In this document: positions 50,908 through 60,264 of the stretch, piece after piece | How positions within the stretch are numbered: position 1 is the first letter of the stretch | Layout of the letters: the number at the start of each line of letters is the position of its first letter | NCBI GenBank assembly: GCA_007182875.1 | Contig: AP019514.1 | Location: 2,418,001-2,482,000 of the forward strand | Length of the DNA: 64,000 nt | Direction: 5' to 3' | Origin: Vreelandella sulfidaeris | Lineage (GTDB): Bacteria; Pseudomonadota; Gammaproteobacteria; Pseudomonadales; Halomonadaceae | The notes under the pieces: model-generated | The model's input: only the letters and a program-made list of their open reading frames with translations | Told to the model about the DNA's origin: nothing | The model's database searches: none | Made by a program: the position numbers and the translations under genes

Positions 50908-51853
50908 GGCATTAAATAGCCTAGTGTGGATTGCCGTGGACTGGGGTTCCAGCAACCTGCGTGCCTGGGGTTGGATAAAGACGACCAAGTGATTAGCCAA
51001 GCCAGTAGCGATAAGGGCATGCTGTCGCTAAAGGCCAATGAGTATGAAGCCGAACTGCTGCGACTGGTGGGCAACTGGTTGCCCGCCACTGGCCAGATTG
51101 ATGTAGTGGTATGCGGTATGGCGGGTGCCCGCCAGGGCTGGCTGGAAGCCGCCTATTTGCCGGTACCCACGCGGCTTGACCAACTCAGCCTGGGTGCGGT
51201 AACGCCCATGCTGACGGGCAGCCAGTTACGTGTTTATCTGCTCCCGGGATTAAGCCAAACCCGCAGTGCCACGACGAACTTTGATGTGATGCGCGGCGAA
51301 GAGACCCAACTGGCAGGCTTGGTCGCCGAGACGCCAGGTTTTTCGGGCCTCGCCTGCCTACCTGGCACCCACGCCAAATGGGCGACGCTTGAAGCTGGCG
51401 CCGTTACTCAGTTCACTACCTATCTAACTGGTGAGCTTTACCAACTGCTAGCACGCCAATCGGTTTTACAGCACTCTATTGGCAATGACGACCTCAACGA
51501 CGCAGTTTGTCTTGACGCTTTTACTGCAGCAGTCAAAGAGAGTTATGAAGCGCCAGAAGCATTCAGCAGCCGCCTATTTGGCCTGCGCGCGCAAGATTTA
51601 CTCGATAGCCAACTTCCTGCTGGGAAAATGCGGGGTGCAACACTTGCTGCAAGGCTCTCAGGTCTTGCCATCGGCCTTGAACTCTCCGGCGCCTGTCGTC
51701 AGCGCTCTAACGATGAGCCAATCATGTTGATTGGCGGTCAAGCCTTGCCATCGCTATACCGTGGCACTGAATACGATCGGCTACCAGGCGCAGCATTTGG
51801 AGGGCGATAAGGCGGTGCTTGCGGGCTTACGGCTAGCCCACCATGCGTTATAG
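50894..51853 (+). CDS. dgoK: 2-dehydro-3-deoxygalactonokinase, DgoK (frame-broken)
   Basis: Phosphorylates 2-keto-3-deoxygalactonate in galactonate catabolism. N-terminus VWIAVDWGSSNLRAWGL (phosphate loop), then GMAGARQGWLEAAYLPVPT, FDVMRGEETQLAGLV, ACLPGTHAKWATLE (adenosine motif) and FTTYLTGELYQLLA. The C-terminus is MLIGGQALPSLYR, and after a frame change near 51765 ALNTIGYQAQHLEGDKAVLAGLRLAHH (shown in part). Another change near 50955. The start at 50894 is the second of two duplicated ATG contexts and is in frame with the conserved part. Confidence 0.9.
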
Positions 51854-51875
51854 GTTTGAGGCTGCCGCCATTGTT

Positions 51876-51923
51876 GTGCCGTACATAAGTTGTGCCGTAC
51901 ATAAGTTATGCCGTACATGAAAT
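51876..51923 (+). repeat. 16-base tandem triplication before dgoA
   Basis: GTGCCGTACATAAGTT occurs twice in direct succession (51876-51891 and 51892-51907), with a diverged third copy ATGCCGTACATGAAAT (51908-51923). It sits in the leader of the KDPGal aldolase gene, between the dgoK stop and the GGAGAG Shine-Dalgarno. Confidence 0.85.
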
Positions 51924-51936
51924 GGAGAGATTGCCT

Positions 51937-52543
51937 ATGTCACTGCCACTGATTGGTATTTTACGCGGTGTTACCCCCCGAAGAAGTCGTTGAAATCGCA
52001 GAAGCGGTGCTGGCCGCGGGAATTACGAAAATTGAAGTGCCGCTCAACTCACCCAACCCACTGGAAAGCATTCGTCTGCTGGTGAATGCATTTGGTGAAC
52101 GCGCATTGATTGGCGCAGGCACAGTATTGACGGTTGCTCAAGTGCGCGATGTGTACGACGCTGGAGGACGATTAATCGTTTCGCCCAACTGCCGACCCGC
52201 GGTGATTGAAGAAACGCACCGGCTTGGCATGGCAAGTTGGCCAGGCATTGTCACACCTTCCGAAGCCTTCGATGCACTCGATGCAGGCGCTACCGGGCTT
52301 AAATTATTCCCGGCGGTACAGGTTGGGTTAGAAGGTATGAAAGCCGTACGCGCGGTACTACCGCCAGGTACACTTTTATATGCAGTGGGCGGCGTAGGCG
52401 TCGACAATTTTGCCCAGTGGCGCGCTGCAGGCGTCGATGGCGCTGGTCTTGGCAGCGCCTTATACAAACCCGGCCAAAGTGCCTCTCGGGTAGGTCAACA
52501 GGCGCAGGCCCTGGTCGACGCTTGGCAAGCGGGAGAACAATAA
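51937..52543 (+). CDS. dgoA: 2-dehydro-3-deoxy-6-phosphogalactonate aldolase, DgoA (frame-broken)
   Basis: Class I aldolase of the KDPG/KDPGal family, cleaving KDPGal to pyruvate and glyceraldehyde 3-phosphate. It starts MSLPLIGILRGV (IxILRG motif), and after a frame change near 51978 VVEIAEAVLAAGITKIEVPLNSP, GAGTVLTVAQVRDVYDAGG, SPNCRP and GLKLFPAVQVGLEGMKAV, in which the Lys forms the Schiff base. The ending VGGVGVDNFAQWRAAGVDGAGLGSALY (part) is typical of DgoA and differs from the Eda protein at 55.5 kb, which has KFFPAESSGG. Confidence 0.92.
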
Positions 52544-52570
52544 GGAAAACAATAAGGAGAACAAGCTAAA

Positions 52571-53467
52571 ATGAATACCGACATGAGTGTTTCAACGTGG
52601 CAGGCCGAATTAGCGGTCGATTGTCGCTGCACCCTGGGTGAAGGCCCGCAGTGGGACGCTGATAACGAACGTCTTTGTTGGTGCGATATTCTCGAACAGC
52701 GGCTGCACTGGTTGTCACCTATCAGTGGGGAGAGTGGTCATTACCAGCTTGATCATATGGTATCGCTGGCCGCTCCACTCGATAGCGGCGGCCTGCTACT
52801 AGTCGGTGAAGACCGCTTGAGCCGCTTCGACCCAAGCAACGGCAGTACTGAAACGTTTTGTGATTTTGAAGCCGATAACCCTATCACCCGTAGCAATGAT
52901 GCCCGTGTAGATCGTTACGGCAGCCTATGGCTTTCCACCATGGGAAAATCCGCTGAAAAAAACGCAGGCAGCCTTTACCGTCTCCATCGCGGTAGGCTCA
53001 CGCGTTTGCGCTCAAACCTGACGATACCCAACGCCATTTGCTTCTCGGCTGATGGCCAGTTTGCCTGGTTTACCGATACAGTGACGGGCGTAGTGATGCG
53101 CTGGTCGCTCGACAGTGAGGGTTGGCCCCAAGGCGAACCGCAGCCCTGGGCAGACTTTTCCTCAACAACAGGCAATCCTGATGGCGCGGTAGTGGATAGC
53201 GAAGGCTGCCTATGGCTGGCCCTTTGGGGCGCGGGCCGGGTTGTTCGTCTGGACCATAACGGCCAAGTTATCGGTCGTATTGAGCTTCCCGTCAGCCAAC
53301 CTTCTTGCTCAGCCTTTGCTGGCCAGGACCTAAAAACACTGTATATCACAACGGCCCAAGAGGGGTTTAGCGCTGAACAGCTTGCCCAGGAGCCAACCGC
53401 CGGCTCGCTTTATGTCGTCGAAACCGGTGTCAAAGGGCTAGCCGATCCGCTGCTGCGTCTAGAATAA
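52571..53467 (+). CDS. SMP-30/gluconolactonase-family lactonase
   Basis: Intact 298-residue six-bladed beta-propeller enzyme, presumably hydrolysing a sugar lactone (galactonolactone fits the neighbours). CTLGEGPQWDADNERLCWCDI carries the first metal Glu, and RSNDARVDRYGSLWLSTMG the Asn/Asp ligands; FTDT and GNPDGAVVDSEGCLWLALWGAGRVVRLD (part) carry the catalytic Asp region. Last gene of the dgo set; it follows a leader with a repeated AACAATAAGGA unit. A hairpin and a strong terminator follow. Confidence 0.88.
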   Translation: MNTDMSVSTWQAELAVDCRCTLGEGPQWDADNERLCWCDILEQRLHWLSPISGESGHYQLDHMVSLAAPLDSGGLLLVGEDRLSRFDPSNGSTETFCDFEADNPITRSNDARVDRYGSLWLSTMGKSAEKNAGSLYRLHRGRLTRLRSNLTIPNAICFSADGQFAWFTDTVTGVVMRWSLDSEGWPQGEPQPWADFSSTTGNPDGAVVDSEGCLWLALWGAGRVVRLDHNGQVIGRIELPVSQPSCSAFAGQDLKTLYITTAQEGFSAEQLAQEPTAGSLYVVETGVKGLADPLLRLE

Positions 53468-53498
53468 ACGTGTTGCCATTACTCCAAGCTAACCCTCT

Positions 53499-53583
53499 GT
53501 CATTGTAAGCAAGGCGAAGCAATCTCGGGGTATCTGGCATCGAAAGTTGAGATTGCCGCGTCGCTGCGCTCCTTGCAACGACG
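53499..53583. repeat. Long imperfect inverted repeat (REP/BIME-like)
   Basis: GTCATTGTAAGCAAGGCGAAGCAATCTC is mirrored by GAGATTGCCGCGTCGCTGCGCTCCTTGCAACGAC across a 22-base spacer (each arm quoted only in outline: 53499-53526 and 53549-53583). The arm pattern (CATTGC...AGCGAAGC...GCAATCTC) resembles a dispersed intergenic repeat known from many bacterial genomes. It is located between the SMP-30 stop and the terminator. Confidence 0.65.
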
Positions 53584-53595
53584 CTGTTTTAAACA

Positions 53596-53626
53596 AAGGC
53601 CCCGCTAGTAAATACTAGCGGGGCCT
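53596..53626. terminator. Bidirectional terminator after the dgo operon
   Basis: AAGGCCCCGCTAGTA and TACTAGCGGGGCCTT form a 14-15 bp perfect stem around AA. It lies between convergent transcripts (SMP-30 on plus, symporter on minus) and can serve both. Confidence 0.88.
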
Positions 53627-53666
53627 TGTCGTTACGGCTTCACTTCGTCGCTGCTCAGTATGGCAA

Positions 53667-55258
53667 TTAACCAGCGAAGCTTATGTACATAACGATTACC
53701 AATACCACCAAAACGATACCGGCGGGCACGGCGCCTTTCCAAGGCGTTAGATCTACATCTCCGCTGTGCTCCTGAATCCAGTCCGTTTCCCTTGGGCGAA
53801 CCTTGCCAATAATCAGCATCATCACTACCAACAGTACGAAGACTAGCGCCACAAAGTGGAACTCATGCATGATCTGCGGTAGTAGAGTAAACGGCGGTAC
53901 AAAATAGCCTGCGGCAATCAATAAGCAGCCACCCACCAAGCCAATTTTAGCCGCCATGGGAGGAACGCGCTTCGTTAACAGCCCGACCAGTACCACCGCC
54001 AGGATTGGAATAAAGTAGATAGCGTTCATTTTTGCAGATAGCCAAACAAGCTCTCCTGGCCTGCCAGCAGCGGCGCAATAATCATGGTGATAATAGCCAT
54101 GATCCAGCCAAACACCTTGCCCGACTTAACAACCTGCGCTTCTGTAGCGTCCTTATTCAGTACGCCTTTATAGATACCCAGACTGAAAATCGTGGTGGTA
54201 CTGTTCAACGCCGAGTTAAACGACGACAAAATCGCACCAACCATGACCGCAGCGAAAACCCGGTTAGGTAAGGTGGTAGTACGTTGAACAAGTGACCATA
54301 GGCCTCATCGGCACGCACGCCCTGGTCGGCATAAAGGTGATAAGCAATGATGCCGGGCAGCACTAGGTAGAGTGGCCCCAGCAGCTTGAAGAGACCGGTC
54401 AACAGGACGCCCTTTGCCCTTCAGCAAGGTTCTTCGCTGCAAAGGTGCGTTGGATAATCTGCTGGTTAGTGCTCCAGTAGAAAAGGTTAATCAGGAAAAC
54501 GCCGGTAAATAGGGGTGAAAAATGGCACTTGCTGCTCGGAGCCGCCAATCGAATTAAGCTTCTCCGGGTCGCTCTCTTTAAGGATATTCCAGCCTTCTAT
54601 AACGCCAGTACCGTCACTGACGGCCTGCAAGCCGAAATAGACAATAACGAAACCGCCAATCAATAGACCAACACCGTTAAGGGTATCGGAAACCGCTACC
54701 GTGCGTAGTCCACCAAACAGTGCATACACCGACCCGATAATGCCAACAATCCAGACCGTTAACCATAGCAGTGTCGTGGAAGACTCAATGCCGGTTAACC
54801 CTTGGAGGTCGAGCATCCCCTGCAAGCCTATAGCTCCCGAATAGAGAATAATCGGCAAAAGAATGACGGCATAAGCAATCAAAAGATAATGTTCGTGATT
54901 AGCTGGGTATCTTTATCAAAGCGGATTTCGAGCAGTTGCGGTAGCGTAGCAATACCGCTTTTCAAAAAAGCGGGGTAGGAAAAATAACGCCAATGCAACT
55001 AGCGCAATGACCGCCACTACTTCCCAGGCCATGACGCTCAAGCCATCGGCAAAAGCAGCGCCGTTAAGCCCCACCATTTGCTCGGTGGAGAGGTTGGTCA
55101 TCAGCAAGGAGCCGGCGATCAAGGGGGAAGGTTAAAGTGCGTCCAGCGAGAAAGTAGCCACTGGTGCTTGAGTGGTCATCTCGGCGAGTGATACGCCAAG
55201 TGATAAAGGCGACAAGTCCTGTAAAGAACAGGAAGGACGCCAGGGTCAACGCGTGCAT
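53667..55258 (-). CDS. Sodium/sugar symporter of the SSS family, vSGLT-like (frame-broken)
   Basis: Inner-membrane Na+-coupled transporter with about 14 helices, closest in pattern to vSGLT-type sodium/galactose symporters. From ATG 55258: [48 protein letters not shown] (core helix), [19 protein letters not shown] (SSS signature region), [12 protein letters not shown] and [23 protein letters not shown]. The last part is [25 protein letters not shown]. Frame changes near 55125, 54965, 54890, 54515, 54415, 54280 and 54030. A copy of the GntR-site palindrome lies 60 bases upstream, so galactose or galactonate-related sugars are likely substrates. Confidence 0.88.
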
Positions 55259-55317
55259 TTTGACTCACCTCATCATCATTATAAGTGGCACGCACGATAC
55301 TGTATGCGCGTATAGCG

Positions 55318-55332
55318 AAATGTCAGACAAAT
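55318..55332. promoter_or_regulatory. Second copy of the dgo-type operator, before the symporter
   Basis: AAATGTCAGACAAAT shares its first 12 bases with the palindrome at 48910-48924 and sits 60 bases before the symporter ATG on the minus strand. This is consistent with joint control by the GntR-type regulator. Confidence 0.55.
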
Positions 55333-55426
55333 CGTTTAGCTATTTTAGTTGAGCTAAATTTAGCCCGTTATACGCCTTTGGTCTTATACAATTTATGAAG
55401 CGTTCAAAAGCCGTAAAACTCAACAA

Positions 55427-55477
55427 AGCCCCAGTTATGCTTTTAAAACCTAACGTTTAAAAACATAAACTGGGGCT
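55427..55477. terminator. Hairpin between eda and the symporter
   Basis: AGCCCCAGTTATG (55427-55439) pairs with CATAAACTGGGGCT (55464-55477) across an AT-rich 24-base loop. On the minus strand it follows the eda stop (55517) and is the likely end of the zwf-pgl-eda transcript. Confidence 0.6.
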
Positions 55478-55516
55478 ATGTCGAACACTGTGCGAAGTTG
55501 GGCAACTACCGCTTAT

Positions 55517-56178
55517 TTAATGATGAAAACGCTCAGCTGCTTGGCGGGCCAGTTCACGAATGCCCTCCCAATCTTCTGCTTCCACCATCCCTTTAGGCGT
55601 CAACCATGAACCGCCGACACATATAACGTTTGGCAACGATAAATAGTCCTCAGCGTTGTCAACTGTGATGCCGCCCGTCGGGCAAAAACGTGCTTCAGGA
55701 ATGGGTGCGCCAAACGCTTTGATTGCTTTGGCGCCGCCGCTGGATTCCGCAGGGAAGAATTTGAACCGGCGGTAGCCATACTGCCAGCCGGTCATCAGTT
55801 CAGAAATTGTGGATACGCCCGGCAGCATCGGCACTGGGCTTTCAACACCATATCGATAGAGCGCCTCCGTCGCGCCAGGCGTAACAACGAAATCGGCACC
55901 CACTTGTTCAGCCTGGCGGTACTGCGCTGGGGTTAATACCGTCCCCACGCCAATGCTCGCGCCCGGCAGCGCTTCACGCATGCGCTTGACTGCTTCCAGG
56001 GCACAGTCGGTGCGCAGGGTGATTTCCAGCACAGTTAGCCCACCCTCCACCAAAGCGCGCCCTAACGGTACGGCGTCTTCCAGGCGCTCAATAGTGATGA
56101 CAGGAATAACCTCGGCTTTCGAGCAAATGCTATCAAGCTCTGCGGTGCGCGTGGACGGTAACTGTTTTCGATAGTCAT
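55517..56178 (-). CDS. eda: KDPG aldolase, Eda (frame-broken)
   Basis: Cleaves 2-keto-3-deoxy-6-phosphogluconate to pyruvate and glyceraldehyde 3-phosphate. From ATG 56178: MTIENSYRPR, then, past frame changes near 56140 and 56065, VIPVITIERLEDAVPLGRALVEGGLTVLEITLRT (part). Next GVGTVLTPAQYRQAEQVGADF, FVVTPGATE, MLPGVSTISELM and RFKFFPAESSGGAKAI, with the Schiff-base Lys in KFFPAE, and FCPTGGITVDNAEDYLSLPNV. Third gene of zwf-pgl-eda, completing the Entner-Doudoroff route with edd at 44.9 kb. Confidence 0.93.
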
Positions 56179-56250
56179 TAGTGAGACTCCAAGCAAATTA
56201 TTATTGGCTAAGGCGGCTATTTCTCAAGAGCCAATCTTCAAGGGCCAAGC

Positions 56251-56298
56251 GTTAAGGACTGAGCTTTAAGGACTGAGTTTTAAGGGCTGAGCTTTAAG
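56251..56298. repeat. Tandem repeat of about 15 bases between pgl and eda
   Basis: GTTAAGGACTGAGCT, TTAAGGACTGAGTTT, TAAGGGCTGAGCTT and a partial TAAGAATT follow one another. The array begins within the end of the pgl reading frame and may have created or altered its last codons and stop. Confidence 0.7.
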
Positions 56299-56969
56299 AA
56301 TTGGCCTCAAGGCGCCCAATAAATCGCCAGTGGGCAGGTTAAGAAAACGCGTATAGGCAGTTGGCGCGCGTCGTCGCCGCTTAATGCTTTGGCCAATACG
56401 GCACGTTTATCATCCCCGGTAATATGCAACATATGGCGACGTGCCTGATGCAGCCGGTCGGCTGAAAATGTTATCCGCGGCTGTGGCTGGCTAGGTGCGC
56501 ACAGCCACCAGCAACTCACCGGTGGCTAGCGCCAGATCTAACTCACGGCTGTCAGGGAAATAGTGAGGCAGTGTGACCATCGCCGCCCATGCCCAAAACC
56601 ACAACGCTAGCCGGCCATGCCAGGGAAGACGTGCGCTTGGCTACTTCCTCGACCCCTTCTTCAGGAGTCTGGGTCGCACAAGTTAACGGTATAAAATTAG
56701 CCGCCTTCGCTTCGCCTTGAAGAAGATGCTCACGCACCAATTTGGCGTTGCTGTCGCTGCTTTCTTCCTCTACCCAGCGCTCATCGGCAAGAGTGACAAC
56801 TATGCGCTCCCAGGGTAGTGTTTTCGCCGCCAGCGCTTTAAAAGGGCACCGGCGTTGAGCCGCCAGAGACAACTAATAAAACACGCTCTTGGTGGTTTAA
56901 ATCTTCTTGAAGGGCTTGAAACACCGCTTCGGCAAGCTGCTCTGCGAGCTGTTGGCGTGCTTGGCTCAT
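56266..56969 (-). CDS. pgl: 6-phosphogluconolactonase, Pgl (frame-broken)
   Basis: Hydrolyses 6-phosphoglucono-delta-lactone, DevB/Pgl family. From ATG 56969: MSQARQQLAEQLAEAVFQAL, VLLVVSGGSTPVPFFKALA (after a frame change near 56855), IVVTLADERWVEEESSDSNAKLVREHLL (the DER-W motif; in part), VVVLGMGGDGHTASLFPDS, and near the end ITGDDKRAVLAKALSGDDARQLPIR. Further changes near 56560, 56490 and 56335. The C-terminus LPTGDLLGALRPIL runs into the tandem repeat, where the TAA at 56266 is the likely stop. Its ATG lies 2 bases after the zwf stop. Confidence 0.9.
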
Positions 56970-56970
56970 A

Positions 56971-58475
56971 TTAATAATCCTCGTACCAGCTGCGGCCGTC
57001 TTGGGTGATCATGGCGATAGACGCAACGGGCCCCCAGGAACCTGCAGGATAGCGGCGTGGCGGCGTATCGCGTTTTTCCAACCGTCGATTAACTGATCGC
57101 ACCAGCGCCAGGCGTGTTCGATTTCATCGCGTCGAACGAACAGGTACTGCTGCCCTTTCATCACCTCCAATAGCAGGCGTTCGTAGGCATCCGGTATCCG
57201 CGATTTGGGAAAGGCGCTATTGAAGTCCAGGTGCAGCGGGCCGGGGCGTAGGCGCATGCCTTTGTCCAGGCCGCTGTCTTTGGTTAATACCTGCAGGGCG
57301 ATGCCCTCTTCCGGCTGTAGGCGAATAATGAGTTTATTTGAAGCGATGCCACGCTGATCCGGGTCGAAGATATAGTGTGGCTGCTGACGGAAGTGAATCA
57401 CAATCTGCGACAGTTTCTCCGGCATGCGCTTACCTGTGCGCAAATAGAAGGGCACGCCCGCCCAGCGCCAGTTGGACACCTCGGTTTTCATGGCCACAAA
57501 CGTTTCGGTCTGGCTCTGGGTATTGGCATCCTCTTCTTCTAAATACCCAGGCACTGACTGGCCATCGCTGGTCCCCGCGATGTACTGACCACGAACCACA
57601 TCGCGCCCAAGCGCTTCGCCCACAAAGGGCTTAAGGGCTTTTAAAACCTTTACCTTCTCATCGCGAATGGCGTCAGCGTCCAAATTAGAGGGAGGATCCA
57701 TTGCGATTAAACATAGCAGCTGCAATAAGTGGTTTTGCACCATATCGCGCAGCTGACCTGCCTCATCAAAATAGCCCCAGCGCCCTTCGATACCTACTTT
57801 TTCAGCAACGGTAATCTCCACATGGGAGATATTGTTTTGGTTCCACTGGGTGCCAAACAGCGGATTGGCAAAGCGCAGTGCAATCAAGTTTTGTACTGTT
57901 TCTTTACCTAAATAGTGGTCGATACGGTAGATACGCGACTCGGGAAACACCTCGCCAATAGCGTCGTTAATTTCAACCGAGGAGTGCAGATCGTAGCCGA
58001 TGGGTTTTTCAACCACGACGCGAGACTCTTCATCCAGGCTTTTGCTGGTCTGCAGGTGTCGGCAAATATCGCCATAAATACGCGCACCGACAGAAAGATA
58101 AACCACCATAGGACGAGGCGAGCCCTTTCGCCACTGGCGAATAGTGTCATACCCATCGACACTGGAGAAATCGAGTTTTAAGTAATCCAAGCGCGCGAGA
58201 AAACGCTCAAGGCTCTGCTCGTCTTGTTCGCTGCTTTTCAGCCGCTTCTGCAGCGCTTCATTTACCCGTTGTCGAAAAGACACCGCATCGTGCTCTTGGC
58301 GAGCCAGTCCCATAATGCGCGTGCTTTCAGGCATCAAGCCTTCGCGATCAAGATGGTATAAAGCAGGGAATAGCTTGCGCATGGCAAGATCACCCAGCGC
58401 TCCAAAAAGCGCTAAATCAATAGCATGATTCGGATCACCAAGCACAGCACCTTGGGAAGCATTGGACTGGCTCAT
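56971..58475 (-). CDS. zwf: Glucose-6-phosphate 1-dehydrogenase, Zwf (frame-broken at the end)
   Basis: NADP-dependent oxidation of glucose 6-phosphate to the lactone, about 495 residues. N-terminal [22 protein letters not shown] is the nucleotide loop (GxxGDLA), then [11 protein letters not shown], the active-site [48 protein letters not shown] (part) and [20 protein letters not shown] frame change near 57083 gives the C-terminus RYPAGSWGP and DGRSWYEDY, ending at 56971; without it the frame would stop at 57009. Two HexR-like sites lie upstream. First gene of zwf-pgl-eda. Confidence 0.95.
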
Positions 58476-58506
58476 CGTTGCTCCTATTTATAATTAGGCT
58501 ATCTAA

Positions 58507-58521
58507 TGTAGTTAGATTACC
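58507..58521 (-). promoter_or_regulatory. HexR-like half-conserved site near zwf
   Basis: TGTAGTTAGATTACC keeps TGTAGTTAGATTAC of the HexR pattern but ends in C instead of A. It is 32 bases before the zwf start, about 41 bases from a perfect site, so the two might be bound co-operatively. Confidence 0.45.
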
Positions 58522-58561
58522 TAAAATCTACCGTAAAGTGGGCATTATACGCAATAATTCG

Positions 58562-58576
58562 TGTAATTTTACTACA
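58562..58576 (-). promoter_or_regulatory. HexR operator before zwf
   Basis: TGTAATTTTACTACA matches the TGTARTWWWAYTACA pattern of HexR sites in every position. It lies 87 bases before zwf, in an AT-rich leader. HexR, which releases DNA on KDPG, controls zwf and edd in many gammaproteobacteria; the gene for HexR itself is not in the window. Confidence 0.7.
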
Positions 58577-58707
58577 AAAATAATCCGTAATGATAATGGG
58601 GTATTTTAAAATCCACCCGACGCCTTCGCAGGATAATAAAAGCTAATGGGCATCGCGTGGTTTTCGGTAAACGTCTTCAATACAACTGTATTTTTTACGG
58701 ATTTTTT

Positions 58708-60255
58708 ATGGAAGAACATGATGTTATAGCGCATGTTAAGAATACTAAATCACGGGCTGGGCATATGACACCGTTCACACCATGGGTTTATCGTAGCAGG
58801 GATATTTATCGACACTGGGCGCCTGTCTTTAAAATCATCTCGATTCTCTGGATTGTGCTAGCCACGTTTATGCTGGTACCCCTGGTTGTATTACTTCTTG
58901 AAAATGATCCAGATGCGCCCGCCTTTGCTGTTTCCGTGCTGATAATCATCAGCGCAGCCGCGCTGACCTGGCTACTTACCTATCGGGCATCGCTGGAACT
59001 CAAGCCCTGGCAGATGTTTATCCTGACCGCGGCAAGTTGGGTCACGATTAGCGGCTTTGCCAGCCTACCGTTGATACTGGGTGCTCCTCAATTAACCTTC
59101 ACTAACGCCGTGTTTGAATCGGTATCGGCGATTACGACCACCGGCTCTACCATTCTGGTCGGCATTGAACACTTCTCCGATGGGTTGAAGCTGTGGCGAG
59201 GGTTGATGCAGTGGATGGGCGGCATTGGCATTATTGTGATGGGCATTGCCATTCTGCCTTTTCTGAAAGTTGGCGGTATGCGGCTGTTTCATACCGAATC
59301 ATCCGACTGGTCGGATAAAGTCATGCCACGCACTGGCGGCATTGCTAAAGCGACGTTAACGATTTATGTCAGCCTCACCTTGTTCGCGATTGGCAGTTAC
59401 TGGTTTGGCGGAATGACGCTGTTGGACGCCACCGTTCATGGTATGAGTTCTCTTTCTACCGGCGGTTTTGCGAACTCAGACGCCTCCTTCGGCGCTTACA
59501 GCGAGCAGCCGTGGCTACTTTGGATGGCGAGCTTATTTATGCTCAGCGGCGCATTACCGTTTGTGCTTTATATCCGCTTTATACGCTCATCACGTGATGC
59601 TCTGTGGAAAGACCAGCAGGTGCGCGGTCTTTTGAAGCTTTTATTGGCTGCGATTTTAGTGCTCAGCGCTTGGCGAGTCCTGCACGGCGATAACTGGTTT
59701 GTGTCGTTAACCCATGTCACTTTTAATGTGGTCTCCGTAGTGACCACCACCGGCTACGCCTCTGATGATTATACGCTGTGGGGAGCGCTGCCGGTGGCCG
59801 CCTTTTTCTATTTGACCTTTGTCGGTGGCTGCAGCGGCTCGACCAGCGGCGGGATGAAGGTCTTCCGCCTACAAATTGCTACCTTAATGCTGCGAAACCA
59901 GTTGCGCTACTTGATCCATGCCAATGGCGTGTTTACCACTCGTTATAACCAACAGCCGGTAACTAGCGATATATCGCGCAGCGTGGTGGCGTTCTCATTT
60001 TTCTTCTTTATCACCATCGCCGCCCTGGCACTCAGCCTATCCGCGCTGGGGCTGGACTTAGTCACCGCGCTTTCCGGCGCCGCCACCGCGGTGGCCAACG
60101 TAGGGCCTGGGCTTGGCGATATCATTGGCCCCGCCGGTAACTTCTCCTCCCTACCGGACGCAGCCAAGTGGCTGCTATGCATTGGCATGCTGATGGGGCG
60201 CCTAGAGATACTAACGGTGGTCGTATTACTAACGCCGATGTTCTGGCGGCGCTAG
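58708..60255 (+). CDS. trkH: Trk potassium uptake protein TrkH
   Basis: Potassium channel-like subunit with four M1-P-M2 repeats. The selectivity-filter glycines are visible as AITTTGSTILV, LSTGGFANS, VTTTGYASDDY and AVANVGPGLGDIIGPAGNFS (four P-loops). About ten to twelve helices; TSGGMKVFR lies between. The ATG at 58708 is chosen; a GTG at 58657 and an ATG at 58765 are alternatives. No frame change. It is followed by a two-component system and trkA, so potassium import and sensing are grouped here. The N-terminus up to residue 30 is hydrophilic. Confidence 0.92.
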   Translation: MEEHDVIAHVKNTKSRAGHMTPFTPWVYRSRDIYRHWAPVFKIISILWIVLATFMLVPLVVLLLENDPDAPAFAVSVLIIISAAALTWLLTYRASLELKPWQMFILTAASWVTISGFASLPLILGAPQLTFTNAVFESVSAITTTGSTILVGIEHFSDGLKLWRGLMQWMGGIGIIVMGIAILPFLKVGGMRLFHTESSDWSDKVMPRTGGIAKATLTIYVSLTLFAIGSYWFGGMTLLDATVHGMSSLSTGGFANSDASFGAYSEQPWLLWMASLFMLSGALPFVLYIRFIRSSRDALWKDQQVRGLLKLLLAAILVLSAWRVLHGDNWFVSLTHVTFNVVSVVTTTGYASDDYTLWGALPVAAFFYLTFVGGCSGSTSGGMKVFRLQIATLMLRNQLRYLIHANGVFTTRYNQQPVTSDISRSVVAFSFFFFITIAALALSLSALGLDLVTALSGAATAVANVGPGLGDIIGPAGNFSSLPDAAKWLLCIGMLMGRLEILTVVVLLTPMFWRR

Positions 60256-60264
60256 TGAATCACC

